Assembly (NCBI RefSeq): GCF_018500155.2
Contig: NZ_JAHBAK020000031.1
Location: 1-41,699 of the forward strand
Source of the DNA: Polynucleobacter sp.
GTDB lineage: Bacteria > Pseudomonadota > Gammaproteobacteria > Burkholderiales > Burkholderiaceae
Direction of reading: 5' to 3'
Length of the DNA: 41,699 nucleotides
Notes under the pieces: model-generated
The model's input: the letters and a program-made list of their open reading frames with translations, nothing else
Databases searched by the model: none
Told to the model about the DNA's origin: nothing
Program-made: the position numbers and the translations under genes
Part shown: positions 10,712 through 19,094 of the stretch, one piece after another
Layout: each line of letters opens with the position of its first letter
Position numbering within the stretch: the stretch's first letter is position 1

Positions 10712-12261
10712 TAAATCAATCCCCTTGCTGCTAAGCGAATGTGTTCTTGATCAGAAAACTCAAAACTCTTGCCATTAATCTCTTGGACTGTTTCGTGACC
10801 CTTACCTGCTACTAACACGACATCGCGTTTATCTGCATGTCGAATGGCGGCCATGATTGCAGCTGCGCGATCAGCCACTTTTTGAATGGTTATAAATGAT
10901 GCTGGAATGCCCTTGCCGATCATTTCTATGATTGCATGGGGATCTTCAGAACGAGGGTTATCGCTTGTAACGATAATTTCATCCGCAAACTTGGCAGCGA
11001 CAGCACCCATTTGAGGACGTTTCCCTATATCCCGATCGCCACCACAACCAAAAACGCACCAGAGCTTTCCACCACGTTCATTTGCTATTGGGCGTAACGC
11101 CTCTAAGGCTTTTTGCAAAGCATCAGCTGTATGCGCGTAATCCACCACAGCCAAAGGTCCATCGAATTTTGTACTCTTTCCGTTTGCGATCAGCTCCATG
11201 CGCCCAACAACGGGCTGTAACTGACTAATCAGTTTGCTAGCTTCTTCACCATTTAAGCCTTGCGTTAGCAGGGTTGTCCAAACTGCCAATGCATTACTTA
11301 AATTGAATTTTCCAAGCAAAGGAATATGAAGAGGGGTTTTATTAACGCCTTCATGTATGAATTCGGCATCGTATCCTGCATGTTGAAATGCAACATTTTC
11401 CGCATAGATTCGTTGTAAACGATTGCCAAATTTCTCGAAGCCATTAAATGCCGAGCGATCCAAAGCATATGCCCATACTTGTAAATCATTTCTTGCTAAT
11501 AGATTCATCACTAATTCACGACCAAAGGCATCTTCTAAGTTCACGACAGCATGCTCTAGGCCCTGCTGACTAAATAACTTTGCCTTCGTCTGGGCATAGT
11601 TGGCCATGGTCTCGTGATAATCCAAATGATCTTGGGTTAAGTTCGTAAATACTGCGCAGTTAAACCATGTGCCAGCAATTCTCTCCTGATCAAGAGCATG
11701 CGAAGAAACTTCCATTGCCACTTGTTTTGCCCCAGCCACTAATAATTCTTTTAACTGAGTCTGTAATTTGGGAGCATCTGGAGTGGTGTATCCCGTTTTC
11801 TCTAACTCACCAGGAAAACCAGTACCCAATGTGCCTAATACAGCGGTTCGATGCCCAGGTGTATTTAATGCGTGAGCCAACCATTGGGTAATACTTGTCT
11901 TCCCGTTGGTTCCGGTCACACCAATTATCTTGAGTTGCTTACTAGGATTGCCATACCAATCAGCACAATACTGACCCGCTCTTTCAGCCAAGTTTTCTAT
12001 TGCATAGCATTGCGGATGCTCTAAATAAGCATCTCCCATTTCATTGGGATCAAAGACCACTGCTGCTGCTCCATTTTGCAAGGCCGCATCAATAAATGGA
12101 CGTCCGTCACGCCGTGCTTTTCCATGGCCAACTGGATAAGCAAAGAAAACATCTCCTGCACAGATTTGACGACTGTCAGCACTCACTTTGGCAGACGAAT
12201 CCACTAAGGTACGAAGGCGCTCAATCAAGTGATTGGGATCAATATTCAATGTCACCCTCAT
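10711..12261 (-). CDS. murE: UDP-MurNAc-L-Ala-D-Glu--meso-diaminopimelate ligase
   Basis: MurE adds the third stem-peptide residue. The 516-residue product has the N-terminal DSRQICAGDVFFA motif, the ATP loop GTNGKTS at about residues 117-123, TNLTQDHLDYH and DYAHTADAL. The motif DNPRSEDP at about residues 434-441 is the known signature for meso-diaminopimelate, as opposed to lysine, so a meso-DAP cell wall is expected, as in other Gram-negative bacteria. The stop overlaps the murF start by one base, and the start overlaps the ftsI stop as ATGA. Confidence 0.96.
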   Translation of the reverse strand: MRVTLNIDPNHLIERLRTLVDSSAKVSADSRQICAGDVFFAYPVGHGKARRDGRPFIDAALQNGAAAVVFDPNEMGDAYLEHPQCYAIENLAERAGQYCADWYGNPSKQLKIIGVTGTNGKTSITQWLAHALNTPGHRTAVLGTLGTGFPGELEKTGYTTPDAPKLQTQLKELLVAGAKQVAMEVSSHALDQERIAGTWFNCAVFTNLTQDHLDYHETMANYAQTKAKLFSQQGLEHAVVNLEDAFGRELVMNLLARNDLQVWAYALDRSAFNGFEKFGNRLQRIYAENVAFQHAGYDAEFIHEGVNKTPLHIPLLGKFNLSNALAVWTTLLTQGLNGEEASKLISQLQPVVGRMELIANGKSTKFDGPLAVVDYAHTADALQKALEALRPIANERGGKLWCVFGCGGDRDIGKRPQMGAVAAKFADEIIVTSDNPRSEDPHAIIEMIGKGIPASFITIQKVADRAAAIMAAIRHADKRDVVLVAGKGHETVQEINGKSFEFSDQEHIRLAARGLI

Positions 12262-14030
12262 CTTTTCAGAGCCACAGGTTGTGCGTGGTTTGTTGCAGTA
12301 CGAATTTCCGCAGGCTTCTTATCATCAAACGCCATTTGCTTTACTTTGTTATCTGGAAGCACATTTAGAGTTCGTAATGTCTCACCAACAATAGTTGAAA
12401 AGACTGGGGCAGCAACATCTCCGCCATAGTGACTACCACCAGTAGGTTCATCAATCATGACTGCCACAACGATTCTTGGCGCGCTTATGGGAGCCAATCC
12501 CGCAAAATATGCGCGATATTTATTTCCATAGCCTTTGCCAACTAATTTATGCGCGGTTCCCGTTTTTCCACCAACCCGATATCCCTCGGCTTGCGCTTTC
12601 ACTGCGGTTCCACCGGGTTCCGTTACTGTCTCTAACATTGTCCGCATCTCAATAGCAGTCTTGGGAGACAGCACCCTAGTGCCCGGTTTAATTTCTGGAC
12701 TGCGCTCAATCGTTAATGGCACTAATTCACCATCGCGTGCAAACACTGTGTAGGCTCTCGCCACTTGGAAAAGAGAGGCAGAAATGCCATAGCCAAAAGC
12801 GATGCGCGCTTGATCAGTTGGCATCCACTTTTTATACGGATGCACTGTTCCAGCTACAGCACCAGGGAAGCCAATTTTTGGTGCTTGACCCATTCCAACA
12901 GCGGTATAAAAGTCCCACATCTCTTCAGACGAAAGATGGTTCATTGCAATCTTTGCAGTACCAATATTGCTCGACTTTTGAATGATCTGAGCAACTGTTA
13001 AATTGCCGTAAGGATGTGTATCGGTAATTGGTTTAGGGCCAACAAGATAACTTGAGCCAATTGCCATATTTTGATTTGGGGTAACAGAACCCTTCTCTAG
13101 TGCAATTGCCACGGTCAAAGGCTTCATAGTGGAGCCTGGCTCAAATGTATCGGTTAATACTCGGTTGCGTAATTGCTCACCTGTCAAATATTTACGATCA
13201 TTCGGGTTGTAGCTTGGGTAATTTGCTAGCGCCAAAATTTCCCCAGTCTGAACATCTAACACCACAGCACCTCCAGCTTTGGCATGATGCTGCTCTACTG
13301 CACTTTTAAGTGCGTTGTAAGCTAGAAATTGAATTTTGCTATCAATTGAAAGTTGCAAATCCTTGCCATTTTGCGGTAACTGCACAATGGCAATATCTTC
13401 AACAACACGACCAAGACGATCAATCACAACGCGTCTTTGACCAGGTTGAGCTGCAAGATCTTTCTCCCTCGAAAGCTCCATGCCTTCCTGACCTTTGTCA
13501 TTCACATTGGTAAAGCCGACTACGTGAGCCATCGCTTCACCCTCAGGATAGAAGCGACGATATTCATTATTCTGCCCAATCCCTGGAATTTCTAGTTGCT
13601 TAATTTGCTGGGCTACTTGTGGATCCACTTGTCGTTTCAAAAATATCTGTTTACGTTCATCTTTTAATTTTTTGCGTAACTCAGACTCGCTAATTTGCAA
13701 TAAGTTAGCTAATTTTTGAATCTTCTCTGCGGGCAAATCATCTGGAACAGTATCGTTATAGGCAATGATGGACTTTGCCTCCAGACTGGTAGCAATAACC
13801 TGACCATTACGGTCCAAAATTTTTCCACGACTTGCTGGTAACTCCAATTCACGCTGAGTACCACGCACTCCCTTTGCTTCATAAAACGCATTTCCAGGAC
13901 CCTGAATCCAGAAAGCTCTGAGCAATAACAGCATGAAGACAAAAAATAAAAGGAATAGCATCAAACGCGACCGCCACATTGGCAGGCGCAAGACTAAATT
14001 TGGAGTTGTCGAGAACCCAACCGGTCTCAT
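12258..14030 (-). CDS. ftsI: Septal penicillin-binding protein 3 (FtsI), class B transpeptidase
   Basis: FtsI cross-links septal peptidoglycan as partner of FtsW. The 590-residue product has a short cytoplasmic tail, one N-terminal membrane anchor at about residues 22-40, a pedestal domain beginning with the RGKILDRNGQVIA segment, and a transpeptidase domain. The active site motifs are STMK (S300, acyl-serine), SSN (353-355) and KTGT (489-492), all intact. It lies between ftsL and murE with 4 bp overlaps on both sides. Nothing suggests truncation or an altered active site. Confidence 0.96.
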   Translation of the reverse strand: MRPVGFSTTPNLVLRLPMWRSRLMLFLLFFVFMLLLLRAFWIQGPGNAFYEAKGVRGTQRELELPASRGKILDRNGQVIATSLEAKSIIAYNDTVPDDLPAEKIQKLANLLQISESELRKKLKDERKQIFLKRQVDPQVAQQIKQLEIPGIGQNNEYRRFYPEGEAMAHVVGFTNVNDKGQEGMELSREKDLAAQPGQRRVVIDRLGRVVEDIAIVQLPQNGKDLQLSIDSKIQFLAYNALKSAVEQHHAKAGGAVVLDVQTGEILALANYPSYNPNDRKYLTGEQLRNRVLTDTFEPGSTMKPLTVAIALEKGSVTPNQNMAIGSSYLVGPKPITDTHPYGNLTVAQIIQKSSNIGTAKIAMNHLSSEEMWDFYTAVGMGQAPKIGFPGAVAGTVHPYKKWMPTDQARIAFGYGISASLFQVARAYTVFARDGELVPLTIERSPEIKPGTRVLSPKTAIEMRTMLETVTEPGGTAVKAQAEGYRVGGKTGTAHKLVGKGYGNKYRAYFAGLAPISAPRIVVAVMIDEPTGGSHYGGDVAAPVFSTIVGETLRTLNVLPDNKVKQMAFDDKKPAEIRTATNHAQPVALKR

Positions 14031-14293
14031 TGCGACTCCTTCAAGTACAAGGTACGTTCAGGAGAAATGGGAACCATGCGTAATTGATTACGGGCAACGT
14101 CCCGAATTCGTGCAGACTTCGACAAGTTGCGTTGCTCATACTCCAAACGCAACCATTCTTGATTTAATTTGCGCTCTTCTATTTGCGCACGCTCTTGAGC
14201 AATAAATAACTTTCTAGCCCTTTGTTGAGCGGCAACCAATGACAATGCGCAAATTAATAGCAATGCTAATAAGGTTAGAGTGGCGCGATTCAT
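14027..14293 (-). CDS. ftsL: Cell division protein FtsL
   Basis: FtsL is a small bitopic protein that with FtsB and FtsQ activates FtsWI at the septum. The 88-residue product has a membrane segment at about residues 4-22. A long heptad-like region follows from about 24 to 70 ([18 protein letters not shown]), rich in leucine and charged residues, as expected for the periplasmic coiled coil. The closing segment [16 protein letters not shown] resembles the FtsL end in related species. FtsL sequences diverge strongly, so assignment depends on this layout and on the rsmH-ftsL-ftsI order. Both ends overlap neighbours by ATGA. Confidence 0.92.
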   Translation of the reverse strand: MNRATLTLLALLLICALSLVAAQQRARKLFIAQERAQIEERKLNQEWLRLEYEQRNLSKSARIRDVARNQLRMVPISPERTLYLKESQ

Positions 14294-15240
14294 GCCGACA
14301 CCTCCATGCGCTTTTCTGCCACCCTCATAATGGCTGAGCGCGCACGAGGATTTTCTGAAATCTCTAATTCACTGGGTTTTACACGACCGATAATTTCCAG
14401 AGCGCTTTGCGGCAAATCTTTTTCGCGCACTGGCAATCCGCGAGGAATTTCTACTCTTGCATGGGCCTGATAAAATTGCTTAACAATTCTGTCTTCTAAT
14501 GAATGAAAGCTAATCACGGCAAGTCTTGCGCCGGGCTTTAACAACTTCAAGGCTGCTTTAAGGCCTAACTCCAAATCTTCTAACTCACGGTTGATAAATA
14601 TGCGTAGGGCTTGGAATGTTCTAGTTGCAGGATCTTGACCAGCTTCACGCGTACGCACTACATTCGCAACCAAAGTAGCCAATTGGGTTGTAGTCTTTGG
14701 AGACAAACCTTCCTCTCGCTTGGCCACTATGGCCTTTGCGATTTGAAATGCAAAACGCTCCTCTCCGTAAGTCTTAATCACGTGCGTGATTTCCTCTACC
14801 GGTGCTTGCTCTAACCATTCCGCAACCGTGAAACCGTGTTTGGTATTCATTCGCATATCGAGCGGACCTTCGCGACGAAAGGAAAATCCTCGATGTGCTT
14901 CGTCCACCTGTGGAGAGCTGATCCCCAAATCCAACAAAATTCCATCGACGGATTCTGCCGAAGCATATTGATCCATCTGCGCAAAACTGTCGTGCACTAT
15001 CGTAAAGCGCGGATCGTTGATTTGCTTTGCTACAGCAATTGCGTCCAAATCTTTGTCGAACGAAATGATGCGTGCTGCTGGTGGTAAATTTTTGAGAAGA
15101 GCTTGCGTGTGTCCGCCGCGCCCAAATGTTCCATCGATGACAACAATGTTGGATTTGGTGTTTTGATCTGAAATGAGCGGGCCATTGATCAGCGCCGTCA
15201 CCGCCTCGGCCAGTAACACTGGGCGATGAGTATTGTTCAT
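14290..15240 (-). CDS. rsmH: 16S rRNA (cytosine(1402)-N(4))-methyltransferase RsmH
   Basis: RsmH (MraW) methylates N4 of C1402 in the decoding site of 16S rRNA using SAM. The 316-residue product starts [14 protein letters not shown], the usual HxPVL opening, and carries the SAM-binding [14 protein letters not shown] at about residues 36-49. [23 protein letters not shown] and [21 protein letters not shown] are also diagnostic. It is the second gene of the dcw cluster, 12 bp after mraZ, and overlaps ftsL by 4 bp. Confidence 0.96.
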   Translation of the reverse strand: MNNTHRPVLLAEAVTALINGPLISDQNTKSNIVVIDGTFGRGGHTQALLKNLPPAARIISFDKDLDAIAVAKQINDPRFTIVHDSFAQMDQYASAESVDGILLDLGISSPQVDEAHRGFSFRREGPLDMRMNTKHGFTVAEWLEQAPVEEITHVIKTYGEERFAFQIAKAIVAKREEGLSPKTTTQLATLVANVVRTREAGQDPATRTFQALRIFINRELEDLELGLKAALKLLKPGARLAVISFHSLEDRIVKQFYQAHARVEIPRGLPVREKDLPQSALEIIGRVKPSELEISENPRARSAIMRVAEKRMEVSA

Positions 15241-15252
15241 AGCACCCTGTCA

Positions 15253-15681
15253 TCAAAAATTAAATTGCTTGAGTGCTTCAGGCATACCTTGTGCGATAGC
15301 AGCCTGTTCTTTTGCAGCATATGTTGCCGCATCCCACAACTCCAAGTGACTGCCCATACCTAGCAAGATCACTTCTTTCTCAATTCCTGCAGCATGACGC
15401 AACTCTGGACTGACCAAAATACGACCTGCGCTATCAAGATCTATTTCTGCAGCATTACCGAGAAAAATTCTTCGCCACCAGTGAGCATCCATTGGAAGCT
15501 GCGCCACTCTGGCGCGAAAACTCTCCCACTCGGGTCTTGGAAATAACAAAAGGCATCCATCAGGGTGCTTAGTGAGCGTGACACGGCCTTCACCCTGAAC
15601 TAACAGGGCGTCACGATGCTTTGCCGGAATCGACATCCTGCCTTTTGCATCTAAATTAAGAGCTGACGCACCTTGAAACAC
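15253..15681 (-). CDS. mraZ: Transcriptional regulator MraZ
   Basis: MraZ is a small DNA-binding protein that represses its own dcw promoter in E. coli. The product has two AbrB-like halves, seen as [16 protein letters not shown] near the N-terminus and [17 protein letters not shown] in the second half. The start is GTG at 15681, giving [15 protein letters not shown], which aligns with E. coli MFRGA; a TTG one codon upstream (15684) is possible but less likely. The only Shine-Dalgarno-like sequence is the GGGG of the last MraZ box, so repressor and ribosome sites nearly coincide. It is first in the dcw operon. Confidence 0.95.
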   Translation of the reverse strand: MFQGASALNLDAKGRMSIPAKHRDALLVQGEGRVTLTKHPDGCLLLFPRPEWESFRARVAQLPMDAHWWRRIFLGNAAEIDLDSAGRILVSPELRHAAGIEKEVILLGMGSHLELWDAATYAAKEQAAIAQGMPEALKQFNF

Positions 15682-15688
15682 CAATTAC

Positions 15689-15713
15689 CCCACTTTTTCA
15701 CACTTCCTCCCAC
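15689..15713 (-). promoter_or_regulatory. Three MraZ boxes at 10 bp spacing
   Basis: Read on the minus strand, three direct repeats occur: GTGGG at 15713-15709, GTGTG at 15703-15699 and GTGGG at 15693-15689, each preceded by AA. The 5 bp boxes are separated by exactly 5 bp. This is the arrangement known for MraZ operators in E. coli (GTGGG-type repeats with 5-nt spacers). They begin inside the predicted -10 element and end a few bases before the mraZ start, which fits autorepression. The middle box deviates by one base. Confidence 0.8.
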
Positions 15714-15740
15714 TTTAGAGGATCGCCATAAGAGGGTCAA
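15712..15740 (-). promoter_or_regulatory. Sigma70-type promoter of the dcw operon
   Basis: On the minus strand a -35 element TTGACC (15740-15735) is separated by 17 bp from a -10 element TAAAGT (15717-15712). The predicted transcription start near 15705 would leave a leader of about 24 bases before the mraZ GTG. The -10 overlaps the first MraZ box. No other comparable promoter is seen ahead of mraZ, so this probably drives much of the dcw cluster. Confidence 0.6.
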
Positions 15741-15857
15741 GTGTTTTTGGGTATTTTTTTAGGAATTTCTCTAATGTTTACAAACACTTAGCGTCGTATG
15801 TTGATAAAAAGTTGGCAATAAAATAGCTACTTAAAACAATGGCTTGGAAAATATACT

Positions 15858-15872
15858 TAAGATGACATCTTA
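15858..15872. repeat. 15 bp odd palindrome in the coq7-mraZ gap
   Basis: TAAGATG and CATCTTA form perfect 7 bp arms around a single A. It lies about 120 bp upstream of the predicted mraZ promoter and 100 bp beyond coq7. An odd palindrome of this size can be a dimeric regulator site, but no cognate protein is identifiable and no second copy was noticed in the window. Confidence 0.4.
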
Positions 15873-15895
15873 GATATACATCCTAATAATCTAAA

Positions 15896-15980
15896 AAATA
15901 CTGTATTTATGTCCAGTATTTAATAAATTAATTAAAAAGTTTCTAAAAAAAATAAATCTATTTAAATCTAAATTAGATTT
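15896..15980 (-). terminator. Possible weak terminator region after coq7
   Basis: On the minus strand, a palindrome (arms AAATCTAA/TTAGATTT, 15964-15980) spans the coq7 stop codon, a run of eight T follows at 15952-15945, and a second hairpin with 8 bp arms AAATACTG/CAGTATTT and a 10-base loop (15896-15921) ends in T residues. All stems are AT-rich, so termination strength is doubtful. The flanking DNA from 15721 to 15972 is very AT-rich and holds no convincing gene. Confidence 0.35.
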
Positions 15981-16605
15981 TGTAAGCAGTGGTGGTCATG
16001 ATTTTTGAAACTGTTTGCATGATTTTCTGAATGGGCTCTGGAAGAGTAGCGCCGCCAGCATGCAAAGCAGCTTGTCCATGCTCAATCTCATCGATACGCA
16101 TTTGATCAACGATTGCTCGCGAGCGTTGATCTTCTAAAGGCAATTTCTCAAGATGATTTTCAAGATGTGCTTCAACTTGTTTTTCTGTTTCAACAACAAA
16201 ACCTAAACTCCATTTATCGCCTGCTAAACCAGCAGCCAAACCAATCGCAAAGGATCCTACATACCAAAATGGATTTAAAACACTTGTGTGCGAATCTAAT
16301 TCTTTAAGACGAGTTTCACACCACGCTAAGTGATCTATTTCTTCTTGCGCTGAATGCTCCAACATTTTTTTTATTTGAGGATCGCGTGCCACCAATTTTT
16401 GCGATTGATAGAGAGCTTGTGCACACACTTCTCCAACATGATTTACACGCATTAATCCTGCAGCATGTTTACGCTCAGCTGCGTCAAGAGAATGCTTAAT
16501 GTTTGACTGAGACCCCGGAGTAGGACGACCTGCATTCGCGCCTCCAACAACAGACCGCAGCGCGGTATCAAACTCAAGAATTAGTCGATCGATCGGGGAA
16601 AGCAT
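15973..16605 (-). CDS. coq7: Coq7-type 2-polyprenyl-3-methyl-6-methoxy-1,4-benzoquinol hydroxylase
   Basis: This di-iron carboxylate enzyme performs the C6 hydroxylation late in ubiquinone synthesis, replacing the flavin enzyme UbiF of E. coli. The 210-residue product has the ferritin-like ligand pattern: E59 in [13 protein letters not shown] at about 88-92, E139 in VVETEKQ, and E173 with EHGQ (175-178). A hydrophobic segment, [19 protein letters not shown], sits in the middle and is usual for membrane-associated Coq7. The N-terminal 50 residues are extended relative to the catalytic core, as in other betaproteobacterial members. It follows bioB after 12 bp and is probably co-transcribed with it. 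Confidence 0.93.
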   Translation of the reverse strand: MLSPIDRLILEFDTALRSVVGGANAGRPTPGSQSNIKHSLDAAERKHAAGLMRVNHVGEVCAQALYQSQKLVARDPQIKKMLEHSAQEEIDHLAWCETRLKELDSHTSVLNPFWYVGSFAIGLAAGLAGDKWSLGFVVETEKQVEAHLENHLEKLPLEDQRSRAIVDQMRIDEIEHGQAALHAGGATLPEPIQKIMQTVSKIMTTTAYKI

Positions 16606-16617
16606 GGGGCAAAAAAC

Positions 16618-17655
16618 TTAGACAAGAACCTCAGCTTTGCAGCTTTGCTTGGTCTTGAGACCCAACTCCGCCAAGAGTTCACGGTCTTGTTCTGCCTCGG
16701 GATTACCGGTAGTGAGTAGTTGCTCACCATAAAAAATAGAATTAGCGCCAGCCAAGAAACACATAGCCTGAACAGCTCTTCCGAGCTCTTGTCGACCAGC
16801 CGATAAACGCACTCGTGCTTTAGGCATTGTGATGCGCGCAACAGCGATTGTTCTCACAAATTCTAGGGGATCTAAAGGCTTTTGTTCTGCTAAAGGTGTG
16901 CCAGCAACAGGAACTAAATGATTGATAGGAACCGACTCTGGATACGGACTCAAATTTGCTAAACGCGTTAAGAATGCTGCACGCTGTTCACGTGATTCAC
17001 CCATACCAACAATGCCGCCACAACAAACAGACATACCTGCTGAACGTACATGAGAAATCGTATCTAATCGATCTTGATAACCACGAGTAGAAATCACTGA
17101 ACGATAAAAATCTTCACTTGTATCGAGATTGTGATTGTAAAAATCTAAACCTGCATCAGAAAGAGCCTGCGCTTGATCAGCTTCTAACATTCCTAAGGTG
17201 GCACAAGTTTCAAGACCCAATGCTTTGACACCCTTGATCATGGCAGTCACTTTCTCAATGTCACGATCCTTTGGTTCACGCCAAGCTGCGCCCATGCAAA
17301 AGCGATTAGAGCCCGCAGCTTTAGCAGCTTTAGCAGCCTCTAAAACTTCCTCGAGACCCATCAGTTTTTCTGCCTTCACATCGGTGTCGTAGCGAGCCGC
17401 TTGAGGGCAATAGCCGCAATCTTCGGGACAACCACCAGTCTTAATCGATAGCAAAGTGGCCAATTCCACATCTCCTTCAGGGAAATAGGCCTTATGAGTC
17501 TCCTGGGCTCGGTGCATTAACTCATTAAAAGGGAGGTCAAATAAGGCTTCCACCTGGGCAACAGTCCATCCACCAGCCGCATCAAGCTCTTTGCGTAAAT
17601 CGGCCTTTGATTTCACTTGTGTGAGGGGTTTTTCGACGGTTTGGGTGTCCAGCAT
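16618..17655 (-). CDS. bioB: Biotin synthase
   Basis: BioB is a radical SAM enzyme that inserts sulfur into dethiobiotin, the last step of biotin synthesis. The three cluster cysteines are in CPEDCGYC (C76, C80, C83 counted from the chosen start). Also visible are [33 protein letters not shown] and the SAGRQ motif with the arginine that binds the second, sacrificial cluster. The ATG at 17655 (MLDTQTVEK) is preferred to the TTG two codons upstream at 17661; length is then 345 residues. It is divergent from bioA, so biotin genes are split into two transcripts facing away from a short shared region. Confidence 0.96.
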   Translation of the reverse strand: MLDTQTVEKPLTQVKSKADLRKELDAAGGWTVAQVEALFDLPFNELMHRAQETHKAYFPEGDVELATLLSIKTGGCPEDCGYCPQAARYDTDVKAEKLMGLEEVLEAAKAAKAAGSNRFCMGAAWREPKDRDIEKVTAMIKGVKALGLETCATLGMLEADQAQALSDAGLDFYNHNLDTSEDFYRSVISTRGYQDRLDTISHVRSAGMSVCCGGIVGMGESREQRAAFLTRLANLSPYPESVPINHLVPVAGTPLAEQKPLDPLEFVRTIAVARITMPKARVRLSAGRQELGRAVQAMCFLAGANSIFYGEQLLTTGNPEAEQDRELLAELGLKTKQSCKAEVLV

Positions 17656-17744
17656 GAGCAAATTCCAGAAAATGGGTCAATCCAAGGCATAAACATAACA
17701 GATACAGGGCTTAACTTGTGAAAACTAGTGGTCAAATATCAAAT
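17656..17744. promoter_or_regulatory. Divergent bioB/bioA control region
   Basis: The short stretch between bioB and bioA must hold both promoters. On the minus strand TTCACA and TATGTT spaced 19 bp are a possible bioB promoter. The sequence around 17717-17738 has a loose dyad centred on ACTAGT. Neither matches a biotin operator I know (BirA or BioR), so regulation cannot be assigned. Confidence 0.3.
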
Positions 17745-19094
17745 ATGAAGGTTATTCCTGATTTCAATCAAACCAGCCTCGTCGATCGCAGCTTAAAAGC
17801 CGTTTGGCACCCCTGCACGCAAATGAAGCATCACGAGTCCTTTCCTTTGGTTGCCATTTCCAAAGGAAAAGGTCCTTGGCTTTACGATGAACAAGGTAAT
17901 GCGCTGTTAGATTGCATCAGCTCATGGTGGACAAATCTTTTTGGACATTCAAACCCACGCATCAATCAAGCCATTACCAAGCAACTCGACAAAATTGAGC
18001 ACGTCATGCTTGCGGGCTTTACCCATCAACCAGTAGTCGAGCTATCTGAGAAGCTGGCTGCACTGAGTAAGGGCAATTTAGGTCACGTCTTTTACGCATC
18101 GGACGGCGCCTCTGCAATTGAAATTGCTCTCAAAATGAGTCACCACTATTGGCAACTAAACGGCAAACCACAAAAGAAAAAATTTGTTTGCCTTGAGAAT
18201 GGTTATCACGGGGAAACTTTAGGGGCACTTGCGGTGACTGATGTCGCCATTTTCCGAGAGGCCTATGGATCCCTTTTACAAGATGTTTACACAGTGACTT
18301 CACCAGATGCTCGTAAAGCAAAAGCTAGCGAGAGTGCAGAGGATGTTGCTAACAATGCAGCAAAAGAAGTTGAGCAACTTTTTGCAAAAGAGCATGAACA
18401 TATTGCCGCGATTGTAGTAGAGCCACTCGTGCAATGTGCAGGTCAAATGGCCATGCATTCACCGCAATATTTACGCTTAATAAAAGAGCTTTGTGAACGC
18501 TACCAAGTTCATTTGATTGCTGATGAAATCGCGGTGGGATGCGGGCGCAGCGGTAAATTTTTTGCTTGTGAACATGCCAATATTTGGCCTGACTTTCTAA
18601 CGCTTTCCAAAGGAATCAGCGGCGGTTATTTACCATTGTCATTGTGTATGACAACAGAAAAAATTTATCGAGCTTTTTATCAAGATCAAATTCGTCATGG
18701 ATTTTTACATTCACATTCATACACAGGTAACCCACTAGCTTGTGCTGCTGCATTAGCCTGCCTAGAGATATTTGAAACAGAAAAAGTCATTGAAAAAAAT
18801 ATTGCTCGCTCACAAGAACTGGCCGATGCGTTTGCATGGGCTAAAACTGATCCACGCATTGAGCACTGGCGTCAACAAGGCATGATTTTGGCATTTGATG
18901 TAAAGCCATCTGCAATAAAAAATATCAGCACTTTTCCACGTGAAGTGTTCGCCAAGTGCTTAACTACAGGCACATTAGTTCGCCCTATTGGCAATACGAT
19001 TTACGTTATGCCACCTTACGTTCTCACTCAACAAGAAACTGTGCAAATGGGGCAATCTATACAACGCGCATTAAATCAGGTTTTAGATGTCTAA
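17718..19094 (+). CDS. bioA: Adenosylmethionine--8-amino-7-oxononanoate aminotransferase
   Basis: BioA uses SAM as amino donor to convert KAPA to DAPA in biotin synthesis, with PLP as cofactor. The 458-residue product shows VWHPCTQMKHHE near the N-terminus, SSWWTNLFGHSNPRIN, the YASDGASAIEIALKM segment, the PLP-binding aspartate in LIADEIAVGCGRSG (D269) and the Schiff-base lysine K298 in LTLSKGISGGY. The HP-TQM motif is typical of BioA. The start is GTG at 17718 with AGGG nine bases before it; an ATG ten codons in (17745) is an alternative. It overlaps bioF by 8 bp. Confidence 0.94.
   Translation: MKTSGQISNMKVIPDFNQTSLVDRSLKAVWHPCTQMKHHESFPLVAISKGKGPWLYDEQGNALLDCISSWWTNLFGHSNPRINQAITKQLDKIEHVMLAGFTHQPVVELSEKLAALSKGNLGHVFYASDGASAIEIALKMSHHYWQLNGKPQKKKFVCLENGYHGETLGALAVTDVAIFREAYGSLLQDVYTVTSPDARKAKASESAEDVANNAAKEVEQLFAKEHEHIAAIVVEPLVQCAGQMAMHSPQYLRLIKELCERYQVHLIADEIAVGCGRSGKFFACEHANIWPDFLTLSKGISGGYLPLSLCMTTEKIYRAFYQDQIRHGFLHSHSYTGNPLACAAALACLEIFETEKVIEKNIARSQELADAFAWAKTDPRIEHWRQQGMILAFDVKPSAIKNISTFPREVFAKCLTTGTLVRPIGNTIYVMPPYVLTQQETVQMGQSIQRALNQVLDV

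Noticed and set aside
14774-15256. A 160-codon open frame on the minus strand across the start of rsmH
   Set aside because: It lies in another frame of rsmH, which is unmistakable by its motifs; the translation has no recognisable domain and is rich in residues typical of out-of-frame reading.
17700-17745. A BirA- or BioR-type biotin operator between bioB and bioA
   Set aside because: Only a loose dyad around ACTAGT was found; it does not match operator sequences known to me.
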